Position numbers and translations under genes: made by a program. The notes beneath the pieces are model-generated. The model did no database searches and was not told the DNA's origin. It was given only the letters and a program-made list of their open reading frames with translations. A stretch of 64,000 bases of DNA from Euphorbia lathyris (Eukaryota; Streptophyta; Magnoliopsida; Malpighiales; Euphorbiaceae), in the NCBI RefSeq assembly GCF_963576675.1, contig NC_088910.1, forward strand, positions 107,350,807 to 107,414,806, read 5' to 3'. The first letter of the stretch is position 1. Every line of letters starts with the position of its first letter. Shown one piece after another: positions 45,005-56,059 of this stretch.

Positions 45005-46885
45005 ATACTAAGTTATACAAAAAAGAGGCGACCGTTTTTTCTCTCTGCAGCGACAAAGGAGGCGATCTAGGGTTCATGGTGAAGGGTGTCCGCGTTGGAG
45101 AGAGATCTAGGGAGAGAGAGGGGTCGGTAATGGTAGCGCGAGGTGTAGGGAGGATCAGGATGGGGCGTCGGCTGGGGATGTCTCGGATGGGGGAAGGGAG
45201 GGGTTAGGAGGGGGATCAGGGGATTTGGGGAAGGCGAGAGAGAGTTGGCTGGCGGGGAGTGGGGCGGCTTCCGCGATGGTGCAGGGGGGAGGGGGGAATG
45301 TGCCAGGGGCGGTGCAGGTGGGGGTCTGGTATGATGGGGAGGTTAAGGGGGAGTTGCTCGTGGGGGTGGCGGCAGGGGGCGCTGCCGCAGTGACAGGGAA
45401 GGGAGGGGGCGCGGGTTTTACCCTGGCGGCCGGTGAGATTTTGGGCAGGGAAGTTGGGGCGCAGGCAGGGGTTGGCGCTGGTGTTTTTTCTGAGGCGGAT
45501 CGGATCCAGGCGGATATCGGTAGTTCGGGTAGGGTAGGAGATGTTAGAGATGTCTTGGCTAAAGGGAAAGAGGTTTTCCTAGATACCCGAATTGGGGGAG
45601 ATGGGTCTTCCATTCCAATTAAAGATTTGGCTAATGAGTTTAACTCTAGCATTGGAAAGGGGAAGGGTTCTTGGAAAGATACGGTTATGGGGATTGTAGA
45701 GGAGGAGCCTGGTGTGGGTGAAGATATGATGGAGGGGGATTCAGAGGAGGTTTTTTCTGATTCTAATAAAGAAGACGAGGACCAAGATGACCCGCTTTGT
45801 CCTGTGATACGTCTTTCTTCGGCCGACAAGCGTGCTCTTAGAGCTAAATGGAAGCTTTCTTTAATTGTTACTGTGTTTGGTAAAAGAATAAGTTTTAAGT
45901 ACTTTGCTCAGAGGATCCAGGCACAGTGGGCAAAGAAAGGGAAAGTCAGTATTACTGACCTTGAAAATGACTACTATGTAATTAAATTTACTAGGGCTGA
46001 GGATTTCAATGCTGTGATTAATGGGGGCCCGTACATTATTTCTAATCAAGTGTTGGCCTTAAGGCCATGGGTGCCCAATTTAATCCGCACGATTGCTCGG
46101 TAAACAGAATTTTGACATGAGTTAGGTTCCCATGGCTTCCGATAGAATATTACAATGAGAGCTTTCTTAATAAGATAGGCGGGTTTGTGGGTAAGGTTCA
46201 CCATGTTGACAAAACTACCATTGGGGCTATTAGAGGTAAGTTTGCGAGAGTATGTATTGATGTTGACCTTGCTAAACCCCTTTTGTCAAAATTTTGTGTT
46301 CACAATAAAGTTTACTTTATTGAGTATGAAGGTCTACAAAATATATGTTTTGAATATGGTATGTATGGTCATACATACAAGGGCTGCTCTAAGAGAGAGA
46401 AGGTGTTGGAGGAGGTTCTTGAGGAGGTTGCGGTAAGAGCTGAAGGGAACCATGGAGAAGGGGGGAATTTTGGCCCCTGGATGGTTGCTAAGAGGCCGAG
46501 TAGACGAAGGACACGTCCTCCTATGGGTCAGAATCGTCCTCCGGATATTAATGGAAGGACGTCTCTGAATCAGTCAAATTCTATCCCTGTTGTTATTAAG
46601 AAGCCAACCCCAACTAATCATGAAGGCTCAAGGGTTGCCCAGGTTATCACCTCAGGATCCAGATTTGGTGCCCTGGCCATTGAGGAGATCTATGAGTCCG
46701 ACCACTCTGATGATCACATTGAGCAGAGTATGCCAGGCTTAGAGTCGGCGGAACCATCAAATAGTGTGGTGGAAACTGTTAATCCTCTTTTTGTGTCTAA
46801 AGAAGTGGCCCAGATTGGTTCCCAAAATCAGGAGTCTCAAGGGAAGGTGAAATTAAATGAGGTTAGTATTCCTAATTACTGTTGA
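45005..46885 (+). pseudogene. LINE ORF1: DUF4283-like and CCHC nucleic-acid-binding protein
   Basis: The element starts with a G-rich 5' untranslated part. The first ATG of a plausible frame is at 45076, but that frame closes at 45205. A long frame without an ATG near its beginning opens at 45225, so the N-terminus is uncertain. A low-complexity Gly/Val-rich segment leads to the DUF4283-like domain (LRAKWKLSLIVTVFGKRISF, FNAVINGGPYIISNQVLAL). A frameshift between 46085 and 46187 separates this from GKVHHVDKTTIGAIRGKFAR and the knuckle CFEYGMYGHTYKGC, whose second cysteine is replaced by tyrosine. ORF1 would coat LINE RNA. Confidence 0.8.
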
Positions 46886-47047
46886 GTCTAGTATTGGGAA
46901 GAATATGGGTATTAACAAAATGAGTATGAAAAGGCCTAAGGGCAAGCAGAAAATTGGTCACAATTCTATGGTTGTGTCGGATAAGAGGGGTCCTGCTGGT
47001 ACCTCGGCAAGGCTCTCAGGAGCTCCTAATAAATACCTGGTTTAGGG

Positions 47048-48333
47048 TTGTGGGTACGGTCAGTTGTCCTCCTGTCTATGGATTTGTTGCTTTGGAATGT
47101 TAGAGGTGCGGCTAGCAAGGCTACCCGTATCCATGTTAATGACTTAATTAAACAATTTAACCCTTCTTGTTTTGCCTTAATGGAAACTAAGATTAGTGGA
47201 GTTAAAGCAGATGAGGTGGTTAAAAAGTTTAGAAACTGGAATTGTGTTAGATCGGAGGCTACTGGCCGAGATGGTGGGATTTGGCTTTTCTGGAAGCCAG
47301 ATCGCGTTCATTTCGATATAGTTAGTATGGATAAACAATTTATTAATAGTAAAGTGAGTGTTTTGGGTAATAACCCCTTTTTTATTACCCTAGTGTATGC
47401 TGATCCTATCCTGGCCAATTGGAAACGGCTTTGGGAGGTTCTTTACTCTATGAGTGTTAACATATCTGAGCCTTGGTTTGTGGGGGGTGACTTTAATGAT
47501 ATTGGCCTTATGAGTGACCAGAAAGGGGGCTCGAATCACTACGTTAACCGCTGCCTGAATCATAAGAATGGTATGGATTTATGTGGGCTTTCTGATCTAG
47601 GCGCCTCTGGTCATAAGTTCACTTGGAAGCGCAATAGCACCTTCGTTCGGTTGGATAAATTTTATGCTAATGTTTTAGCTCAAACTAGTTTCCCTGAAGG
47701 TTCTGTGTTAAATCTCCCTTTCCGTCACTCGGATCACTGTCCTATTTTATTCAGGTTGTGTAGAGGTAATCGGCCTAGGGGAGAGAGACCTTTCCGCTAT
47801 CAGTTGGCTTGGGAGTCTCATCCTAAGTTTAAGGATTTCGTTCATGATAATTGGAAGCCTCACTCGAATGTCCTTCAAGCTGCTGAAGGTTTCAGGAATA
47901 ATGTGCTGGGATGGAATAAAAATGTCTTTGGGCATATTATTAGGAGGAAGAATAAATTATTGAATAGAATTGAGGGCATTCAGCGTAGGTTGGAGGTTAG
48001 GTTTGATCACAGTCTGAATGGCTTTCTCAGAACCCTTCAGAAGGAGCTGGAAGTTGTGCTTAGGCAGGAGGAGCTTCTTTGGTTTCCAAAGTCTAGCAAA
48101 TCCTGGATTAGAGATGGGGATCGAAATACCAGGTATTTTCATCTCTCCACCATCATTAAAAGACAGAGGAATATGATTGATGCTATTAAGAACTCTAATG
48201 GAGATTGGGTTTATGAGGACGAGGATATTCGGAGCTTGGCCCTTGAGTTCTATAAGGACCTTTTTAAAGAGGAGCTTGTTCATCTGGAGAAGGCTCATTC
48301 TGTTGCTACTTTTCCCATGGTTGGAGAGGATAG
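47048..48333 (+). pseudogene. LINE ORF2, endonuclease part only
   Basis: The frame begins upstream of the natural start, MDLLLWNVRGA at about 47078. It carries the apurinic-type endonuclease landmarks: LLLWNVRGA, ALMETK, GGDFNDI, GASGHKFTW, and FRHSDHCPIL with the catalytic HSDH. The linker region LWFPKSSKSWIRDGDRNTRYFH normally precedes RT. It then stops matching at about 48330, where minus-strand copia integrase begins. RT is absent. The endonuclease would nick target DNA to prime reverse transcription. The frame is intact up to the breakpoint. Confidence 0.88.
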
Positions 48334-49037
48334 TCGGCCCAGTAGATCTGTGGTAATGAACTCTGCATCATGATTGCCCTTGTTGTGTTCATTATATCTT
48401 GGTGTTTACGTTCAACGCGTCCGTTTTGTTGTGGGGTTTCGGGGCACGAAGTTTGGTGTATTATCCCTTCGTTTGCATAGAAATCCCGCATAGTAAACTC
48501 AGGGCCATTGTCTGATCGTATCCATTTGATCTGTTTGTTAAACTGTCAGGTCACATGATTGCAGAAATTCTGTAATGTCTGTCTAGCCTCCCCTTTATTC
48601 CGTAGCATTGCAACCCATGTGTATCTGCTATGGTCATCAAGAATAGTTAAAAAATATCGTTTGTCTGAATGAGATTCCTTTACAGGCCCCCATATGTCAA
48701 CATGTATCAATTCGAATGTCTGTGTTGCTATGTTAGTGCTCAATGGAAAAGATAGTTTCTTTTGCTTGGCCCGTTGGCAAATATCACATGGCATTCCTTT
48801 TAATTTGTCGTAGTCATTACATGGTAAATGTAGGCTCCTCAATCTTTCATAAGAGGGATGCCCAAAACGAGAATGCCATACATCAGCTTTAATTGAAAAA
48901 GAAAAAACAGGAACAATTCTAGATATACTAGGTACTGGGTGTTCTAAATAATATAGGCCCCCGTGCTCTCTAGCCCAGCCAATCCTCCTCCAATTCGTGG
49001 TGTCCTGTATAATACACATTGAACAAGTTATGACCAT
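48334..49037 (-). pseudogene. copia (second family) integrase, truncated
   Basis: HHCC residues (WHSRFGHP, CDICQRAK) and the catalytic core (D in HVDIWGP, D in a WIRSDNGPEF-like stretch, E in NGRVERKHQ) are visible across two frames split by a stop after NHVT (48546). The sequence ends in SSLPQIYWAD and then turns into the LINE junction. Confidence 0.82.
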
Positions 49038-49046
49038 GCATATATC

Positions 49047-50441
49047 TCATGTGTTCATTAACTTGCTTGTGGATATGAGGTTATAATCAAACTTGGGTAT
49101 GCATAAGGCACGATGCAAGGTGAGTTTTGGGCCTAGATTGACTGTGCCAACGTAATCTGCTTTTACTTTTTCGCCGTTAGGCAAGCTAACCCAGCAATTT
49201 TCTATTTTTCTATATGAGCTAAAATAATCAACATTGCATACGATATGATCGGTAGCCCCAGTGTCAGTAATCCATCCAGAGTGTGTATTAAGAGCAAGGG
49301 AAGTGTGAAAGATGTTACCAAAAGGTTCTTGCTTTGTGAACGCGTTGATGCTGCTGGTAGAGGCTGAAGTTTTTCCCTGCTGTTTTTGTGGTAGCAACGA
49401 CACTAACTTCTGGTATTGATCTTTTGTGAGGATGAATTGATCATCATTGCTTTGCAGGTTGTCTTCCTCACCTGATTCCTCCTCTTTCCCTTGATTGTTG
49501 GTTGTGTTAACCTTAGCCTGCCCATTTCTGTAATTGTTGTTTCTGCCTTTGTTGTTGTAGCTCGGCGGGTACCCGTGCTTTTTGAAGAAGATGTCTTCAG
49601 TGTGACATGTGTTGCCGCAGAAGGTGCATATGGAGGAGCTCCTGTTGTTGTTGCCCTTCCGATTGGGGTATTTGGTATTACCTCTGAAGCCCCCTGATCT
49701 GTTGGCTGTGTTTGTGAATCCCGCAAAGGGATTGGTCTCATTTCCTTCATTCTGTTTTGCAGGTGACAGGCCGATTTGTCTCTCATGTTGAATGGACAAG
49801 GCATAAACCTTGTTGAGCGACGGAAGCGGTTCGAGCAATAGGATCTGCGAGCAAATCGTCGAGTATCCTTCATTCAAACCTTGTAGAAAGGTCATGACCT
49901 GCTCTGCATCCTGTTGGTCTCGCAAGACCTTAAAGGCAGTGCAACTACACGCCGGTTTACAGGAACAGATCGGCATTGGACTAAGGTTTGAAAGTTCATC
50001 ATATAGAATCTTTAAGTTCGTATAATAATCCGTGACATTTCTGTTACCCTGTTTTAAGCTGTGGATTTCTCTTCGCAGCTCTAGGATCCTCAATCAGTCT
50101 GTCTGAGCAAACCTTTCCCTTAGATTAGTCCACACCTGATGCGCCTTGTCGATCCACATAATGCTTCTGGCTATGGACGGTGAGAGGGCGTGATGTAGCC
50201 AAGACATGACCATGTTGTTGCAGCGCTCCTATTGGCTATGCATCGTATCCGTCACCGGTGGTGCCAAGATGGTGCCGTCTACAAATGAAAATTTGTTTTT
50301 GGACATGAGGGCCACTCTTACTGCCCGAGACCACTCATGATAGTTGGGGCCTGTGAGGATTTCTGAGACAAGGCTCAAGGCTGGTGTCTCATTTGGGGGA
50401 AGGTGATAAGGACTGTTTGAGGTGATTATAGGATTTGCCAT
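49047..50441 (-). pseudogene. copia (second family) gag and protease
   Basis: The start is at 50441 (MANPIITSNS) with EILTGPNYHEWSRAVRVALM, a copia gag N-terminus. Stops lie between 50229 and 50093. The second frame continues with the UBN2-type gag region (LKQGNRNVTDYYTNLK) and a knuckle CTFCGNTCHTEDIFF, in which the last cysteine is replaced by phenylalanine. The protease has WITDTGATDHI. It closes at 49047, just before the integrase frame. Confidence 0.85.
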
Positions 50442-50484
50442 GGTTGAATGATGAAAGCTTGAAGGCTTAGTGAAAACAGAGTTG

Positions 50485-50498
50485 TTGCTCTGATACCA
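50485..50498 (-). promoter_or_regulatory. Primer binding site, second copia family
   Basis: Minus-strand TGGTATCAGAGCAA, complementary to initiator tRNA-Met, next to the LTR start at 50499. Confidence 0.88.
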
Positions 50499-51081
50499 TG
50501 TAAAGAATGAGGTAAGAATTTTGTATAATTCTTTCTGAAATTCTCATTAAAAGAAAACATAAACTTACATTTTATTTATATCCTATGCAGCCTTGCTAAT
50601 CAAGAAAGTAAAGGACTATGCCTCACACAAGGGACAAAAAGCAATAACAATAAAAGGACTAAGGACAAGTGGAGCAACTACAACCCTCCATCAAGGATGA
50701 TGATGATTAACGGTCAGGATTGGAAGGGCGGATGTTCTGGTGAGGTGAGGTGTAGAGAGACTCCAATGTGTCTTATTCTAGAAGGATGTTCTATCAAAAA
50801 GATAGAAATACCCCTAGGTAATAAGTGAACGGTAACTTGTTGGAGAACCCAAAGACTTAATGTCTTGAACTACTTTATTAGCTTGATCTTGTTGGAGAAC
50901 CCAAAGACCCAGATGAAACGTCTTCTTCTTCTTCCTTCTTTGTTTGAATCAAGCTTGTAATGTGATTCTGTGATACTGAGTTCATATGCTTAATATAATT
51001 ATTTAGTTATAAAGGGTAGTTAGTATTTTTGTATAAGTTTAGTACAAGTTCTGTAATTTTTATTACTCTATAACGATAACA
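50499..51081 (-). repeat. copia LTR, second family (outer boundary uncertain)
   Basis: The plus-strand left end is TGTAAAG, next to the primer site. The right end is placed at GATAACA (51081) because this gives TG/CA ends, but there is no second LTR to confirm it. A 21-bp direct repeat lies at 50836-50856 and 50888-50908. Confidence 0.5.
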
Positions 51082-51459
51082 TAGGTAGTTATATATGTTA
51101 CCTTTACTCTTTCTTCTACTTTACTTTTGGGAACTCTCTATATTTTTCCTGTCTCAATTCAAACAAATTTTTGTTCTTTAGTTTTCAATATCTTATAACC
51201 ATAATAGTTTGCTAATCAAATACTTAAAATTTTCATTTTTAATATAAAAAGGCAAACTATAGAGAAAATTGATAAACAAACACCAAGTCAAGTGATACCA
51301 CAAACTTTAGACGTACATATTATAAATTGAGAATCTTAATTTTGAAATCAAATTAAATGTTTATTTGCTAGATAATTATTTTTGTTAGTCTAAATAAGCA
51401 AAGATTTAACTCATCAGTTTTCTGTTGGACTTTGAGTAAGCTAACAAATAATAGTTGTA
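51082..51459. other. AT-rich intergenic sequence
   Basis: Nothing recognised between the copia LTR and the inverted duplication. Confidence 0.5.
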
Positions 51460-51723
51460 ACTTACTATAATGTCTTGGAATAAAGAAATTTAAAGAAGAA
51501 CTAAAACGATGATAAATATAAAGTAGGTAGTATTATTATTGCTCCTGCTTTAGAATAGAGTAAAAGGAAGACGTACAACAGAGTAGAGTAACCACTTCTA
51601 AGTGATCATTACAAATTAAGACTAATATTTATTAAATGTTAATTGGCTTATATAGCACAAAAAACATATATAAAGATGGATCGGATGGAGATTAAAGCAG
51701 GAGAAAGGATGATGAAATGAGTT

Positions 51724-52011
51724 CTAAGTGCACTTGTATCCGGTGGGAACTTTTTTGCCGCAGGCACCGAGCAAAGCGCTCAAAGTAACATCAGCGTCGA
51801 GGACAATGCCAAAGAGATTAGCTTTAATGGCAGTGCAAAGGCATACAGCAGCTTCAACATCAACAAGAGGTGAAAGAAGTTGGCAGTATAAGGCATTGAG
51901 TGAATTAAGTTTCTTGTAGTCAATGCTGCAAGTTTGAGCACTGACCATGCTGAAGAAAACCAAGTTCAGGCAGACGATGGAAGCAATGGTGGCTTGAGTC
52001 CTTGATGCCAT
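51724..52011 (-). CDS. Secreted hydrophobic-seed/lipid-transfer-like protein, six-cysteine form (copy 1)
   Basis: This 95-residue intronless frame has a signal peptide (cleavage likely after VSA, residue 25) and a mature domain of about 70 residues. It ends LLGACGKKVPTGYKCT, like the 8-cysteine-motif family of hydrophobic seed and hybrid proline-rich proteins. Members bind or cluster lipids, or modify cuticle and cell wall, outside the cell. The mature part has six cysteines (28, 43, 57, 59, 84, 94), not eight. The second is absent with its surrounding helix, and the CC pair is YC. There is no proline-rich linker. It differs from copy 2 at six residues, three of them in the signal peptide. 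The start is the only ATG that gives a signal peptide. A TATA box lies 83 bases upstream. Confidence 0.88.
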   Translation of the reverse strand: MASRTQATIASIVCLNLVFFSMVSAQTCSIDYKKLNSLNALYCQLLSPLVDVEAAVCLCTAIKANLFGIVLDADVTLSALLGACGKKVPTGYKCT

Positions 52012-52093
52012 TTCTTATTTCTCTTCTCTGATCACTTGTTTGTTATATATTGGAATAAGCTGCTGGGTGCAAATTGTGGATTGAGTAAAAGGG

Positions 52094-52101
52094 TATTTAT
52101 A
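52094..52101 (-). promoter_or_regulatory. TATA box of lipid-transfer-like gene copy 1
   Basis: Minus-strand TATAAATA, conserved at the same distance in copy 2. Confidence 0.75.
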
Positions 52102-52590
52102 GTTGAGAATTGGGTTCAAAACCTTCAACTTGAGCCATTAATTGGCGTCAAAATTGGCTCGTATTGCGCCACTGTCGACGATGATCTCTTCAATTCTTGA
52201 AAACTCAAGCATCTGCACATGATCATGATGCATTCGCCAAAGCAGGATTATAGATTAATTATTCCAAGAACTTATTGATTTCGAGATTACCCATTATCAA
52301 ATGGGACACGTGAAACATCAACACGTATATTATATTCAGTATATATTATTGACATCTTACAGAAATTAATATAGTGATAATCATTAATCTAGCCAGCCTG
52401 AAACACTATTAATCTATTGGTTAACCGTCCCAACTTCTGGGCAAGATCCCCCTATCACGGCAAAATCAAGTAATTTCATGCACGTTTACTCCATTTTAGG
52501 TATATTATAATTCCCAGAATTAAATATAATAACTATTTCATATGAAATCCAAATTCTTTTAATATTTGGTTTAAAATTTATCTATGAAGA

Positions 52591-53824
52591 AATATTATAT
52601 ATTCCTTCAGAAAGGTGATACTTGTATAAAATTTCCAATAATATAGATCTAGATCTTCTTTATAGTCACGAATTCCTATAAAACAATAGATATGTCGGTC
52701 ATTTGGTGTAAGCACTTTGATATTTAAGTTTATTTCACTTTTAGGGTATTATTTCAAAAGAAAAGAGACTAGAATAACTTTTTTTCCTTGAAGATTCCAT
52801 AAAACTCTCTATTTATAGGTTGTTATGACCTATGTTAGATTTCCACTTGTCCTAGTTATATTAGGACAACACATCCCTTCAATAAAAGTCTTCCACATGT
52901 ATCGATCTTTTTTTTTAACGGCCTTTGAAGCACACTAGTGGAAAACAATTCATTTGTGTTGCCTTATTTATGTCAGTCCTAAAAAAAATATGCAAATGTT
53001 AAAAACTCAATTTGTATTGATCATCTCTTAGACATGCAATTGCAATGAAAATTAGTATTTGTGTCTACCGTCACAGACGATGCATACAACGTTATCATTT
53101 GCATCGGGCTTATTTTATGGTTGACGCAAGTGAATTAATAATTTAGTATTTACGTCGATGTATTGGATGGCCGACAAAAATAACGTTAAAATTATGAAAT
53201 TAAAGAGATCAAGAGATCAAGAAAAATCAAATCTCTCATGACGCTAGTAAAAACAAATTGTTGCTAATAGTTGATTTGACGAATGAATACCCTAATTAGT
53301 GAACTTGAAAATTCTTAAGAACTTCGGTAATGCATGAATTCAAAATTTCATTAATTAATAAGCTACCTACTTACAAAGATAACATGCTTTTAAATAGGCG
53401 AATAAAACCCTAAAATTTAATTAGAAACGTAAAAGAAAAACCTAAAGACAAAAAAAAAATGAAAAAATTAAAGGAAAGAAAAACCCTAAACTCGCCAAAA
53501 ACACAAACAATGAAATTGAAGGCTTGAAAAGCCGAATTTGGCTAAAAAGCTCCAAACATCACAAAAAAAGCTGTGAGTTTTGATTTCAGGTCCATTTTTT
53601 ATGAAAATATGATATGATATCGCACAAAACACAAACTCTTCAACTTGACAGAATTTACTGAATTTCCATCCAATCATACGTTCCCATAACTTTGTGGCTT
53701 GGTCTTCAATCGGATCATTCTCCCTTAGTGAACAGAATTTGCCCTTAAATTTGGCCATTAATTCTGTAAAGGCTGGAAGCACTCCAATTAGGTTTTATTG
53801 CGGTACACTGGTGCTCATGCCATT
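52591..53824. other. AT-rich intergenic sequence, possible CACTA-type remnant
   Basis: CACTAGTGGAAAAC at 52933 resembles the terminal sequence of CACTA transposons, and the following sequence has repeated ATTTGTGT/TTTGCAT-like words. No matching opposite end was found. A 98-codon minus-strand frame at 53486-53782 resembles nothing I know. Confidence 0.35.
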
Positions 53825-54120
53825 GCTGAGGTTTAGGGTTTAGGATTTGAATTATTGTTGCAGTCTTGTTTTAAATTTTGATAATGTTATGTTTTTATGT
53901 CATTTTGCTATACATATTGTTTATTTGTGTATATTTTAGGCAAATAACAAAATATACTACTTCGCATTTTACCCAAACTGCGAAGCCTGAGCAAAAACTG
54001 TGAAAGTAAATACTACTTAAGTATATGAATTCGCTTCGCAGTTTGCGAAAACTGCGAAACAAACTCATTCCGCGAAGTGATATTTCTCTTTACAAGCTTC
54101 ACAGTTTGTGAAAATGCGAA
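53825..54120 (+). repeat. Dispersed repeat with TTCGC/GCGAA words, copy 1
   Basis: GGTTTAGGGTTTAGGATTTG and following text recur at 63715 onward in the same orientation. The right half carries many TTCGCA, TGCGAA and ACTGCGAAAC words on both strands (for example 53962, 53989, 54032-54058, 54113). No coding capacity. Confidence 0.7.
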
Positions 54121-54351
54121 GTAATTGTTGGAAAAATTTGAATAAAATTATATATTAATTTTAATACTAACAAACACCTCCTGTTCGTGTACAATCGTGT
54201 TCGTTCATGAAAAGACATATCCTTTCGAGTTCTATTTATATAGAAGGCTTGTCAAATTCATAAGTGGTTGAAAAGGTTGTTCAAAATACTCTTTGTTTGT
54301 TCATAATGTTATTCTTTTCCTACTCCGGTGATAACGAGTCTACACACGGTT

Positions 54352-54631
54352 TGTTGAAATAATAAACTTATAATTAATAGAGTCTTTAATGTGGTTCAGT
54401 GTATTATCTAAGAGTGATTTCTATATCTGTATTTATAGAGTGTCCAAGAGTCATTTCTGTATCTGTATCTGTATTTATAGAGAGTTAATGTGGTTTACTA
54501 AGAGTCATGTTTGTAATCTATAAATACCTATCAATACAAAGTAGTAAGGCAAGAGAATCAGAAGAGAATTTTCTTCCATCAATTATACTCTTCCTCTGTT
54601 ACCTTTGAAAGTTTATTTATTTGATCCAACA
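54352..54631 (+). repeat. copia (third family) 5' LTR
   Basis: TGTTGAAATAA to GATCCAACA, 280 bp. Repeated CTGTATCTGTAT and TTTATAGAG words lie in the middle, and TATAAATA follows at about 54520. Confidence 0.95.
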
Positions 54632-54634
54632 AAT

Positions 54635-54648
54635 TGGTATCAGAGCCA
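54635..54648 (+). promoter_or_regulatory. Primer binding site, third copia family
   Basis: TGGTATCAGAGCCA, initiator tRNA-Met complement, three bases after the LTR. Confidence 0.95.
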
Positions 54649-54664
54649 GCAAAAAATCTCTACA

Positions 54665-56059
54665 ATGTTGAATGGAATGATCCCATACAAATATCCACAA
54701 TTATCAAAGGAAAATTATGATAATTGGTGCATTAGAATGAAGGCTTTGTTGGGTTCCCAAGATGTATGGGAAATGGTAGAAACTGGATATGAGCAGCCAG
54801 AGAATGAGGAGGAATTGACGAATGCTCAAAAAGCGAAAAGGAAGAAAGACCAACAAGCACTCTCTCTAATCCACATGTGTCTGGATGATAATATGTTCGT
54901 GAAAATTTCGACTACAACAACAGCCAAGGAGGCATGGGAGATTCTCGAAAATTCCTTTAAGGGGAAAGATAAAGTAGTCAAGGTGCGTTTGCAAACCTTG
55001 AGAAGTGAGTATGAGAAACTCAAGATGAAAGAGTCAGAGAAAATTGATGAGTTTTTTAATAGAACTTTGGTAAATGTCAATCAGTTGAAGAGATATGGAG
55101 AAAAAATGGAGGATGTTCTTGTGATAGAAAAAATCCTTCGTTCTTTGACTCAGAAATTTGATTACGTGGTGACTGCCATTGAAGAATCAAAAGATCTGGA
55201 GACTATGTCTGTAGATCAACTCTTGGGTTCGTTACAAGCCCATTAGGAGAGATTAAAAAATAGAGAAGAACCTGTCGCTCAGGTGTTGCAGGCGAAACTA
55301 CATTTGAATGATAAAGAAGAAAAGAAGCAATTTGAAGGTGGATATGGAAGAGGAAGAGGAAGAGGAAGATCAAGAGGTAAAGGCCGTGGCCGTGGCTGGA
55401 ATCGTGGATATAATGGAAGAGGTGGAGGTGGCAGAAATTTCCACAATAATGAAGCCACAAATAATCAGCAATAGAATGCAAGAGGACGTGGTAGAGGCAA
55501 CAATTTCCAAGGCCGTGGAAATAATTGGCATGGTCGTGATAAATCTCGTGTGCAATGTTACAATTGTCAAGAATTTGGGCATTATGCTGCTGAGTGTAAA
55601 TCTGAACCTTTTAAAGACGAACAGGCCAATTTTGCCGAGGAGGAAGATGAAGAATCAACTTTGTTACTGACATGTAGCGAAGATGAAGCAAGGAGCAAGG
55701 AGTCTTGGTATCTAGACTCGGGAGCAAGCAATCATATGATGGGAAATAAAGAACTTTTTTATAAGCTTGATGAATCTAAGAAAGGAAGTATTTCTTTCGG
55801 TGACAAAACAAAAGTTCCAGTTGTGGGAAGTGGTGACATTCTTATCAAACTGAAGAATGGAGATCATCAATTTATTTCTCATGTTTATTATGTTCCAGCT
55901 TTGAAATCCAATATTTTGAGTATTGGACAACTTTTGGAGAAAGGTTATGAAGTGGAGATGAACAAGAATGGGCTGGTTATGAAAGATGGAAAGAAAAAAA
56001 TGATTGCAAAAGTTCCTATGTCTGCAAAACAAGATGTTCAAATTAAAAATCAACAGTGA
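54665..56059 (+). pseudogene. copia (third family) gag and protease
   Basis: Gag starts at ATG 54665 ([20 protein letters not shown]). It has a UBN2-type region ([15 protein letters not shown]), then an Arg/Gly-rich segment, a knuckle CYNCQEFGHYAAEC (from 55553) and the protease with WYLDSGASNHM. All parts are in one frame, but TAG occurs at 55244 and 55472. Near 56027 an extra A in an A run shifts the frame, and this reading ends at 56057-56059. Confidence 0.9.

Larger units (their letters stand above)
48334..51081 (-). mobile_element. Truncated Ty1/copia element (second family)
   Basis: Reading leftward on the minus strand there is an LTR (50499-about 51081), a tRNA-Met primer site, gag, protease and the integrase start. 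The element then breaks off inside integrase at about 48334 against LINE sequence. RT, RNase H, polypurine tract and the 3' LTR are missing. The family differs from the array at 1-18799 in protein sequence and LTR. Confidence 0.85.
51460..52590 (-). repeat. Inverted duplication, left arm
   Basis: This roughly 1.1-kb arm is similar, as reverse complement, to 59635-60830. It includes the gene, its 3' flank and about 580 bp of upstream sequence. The arm edges are approximate. Confidence 0.85.

Noticed and set aside
45155..45829. 224-codon minus-strand frame rich in Pro/Ser/Thr
   Set aside because: It mirrors the G-rich low-complexity part of LINE ORF1 on the plus strand and has no domain.
52933..53245. 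CACTA transposon
   Set aside because: The left CACTAGTGGAAAAC is suggestive, but no matching inverted end or 3-bp duplication was found. A CGCTAGTAAAAAC word near 53240 does not pair properly.
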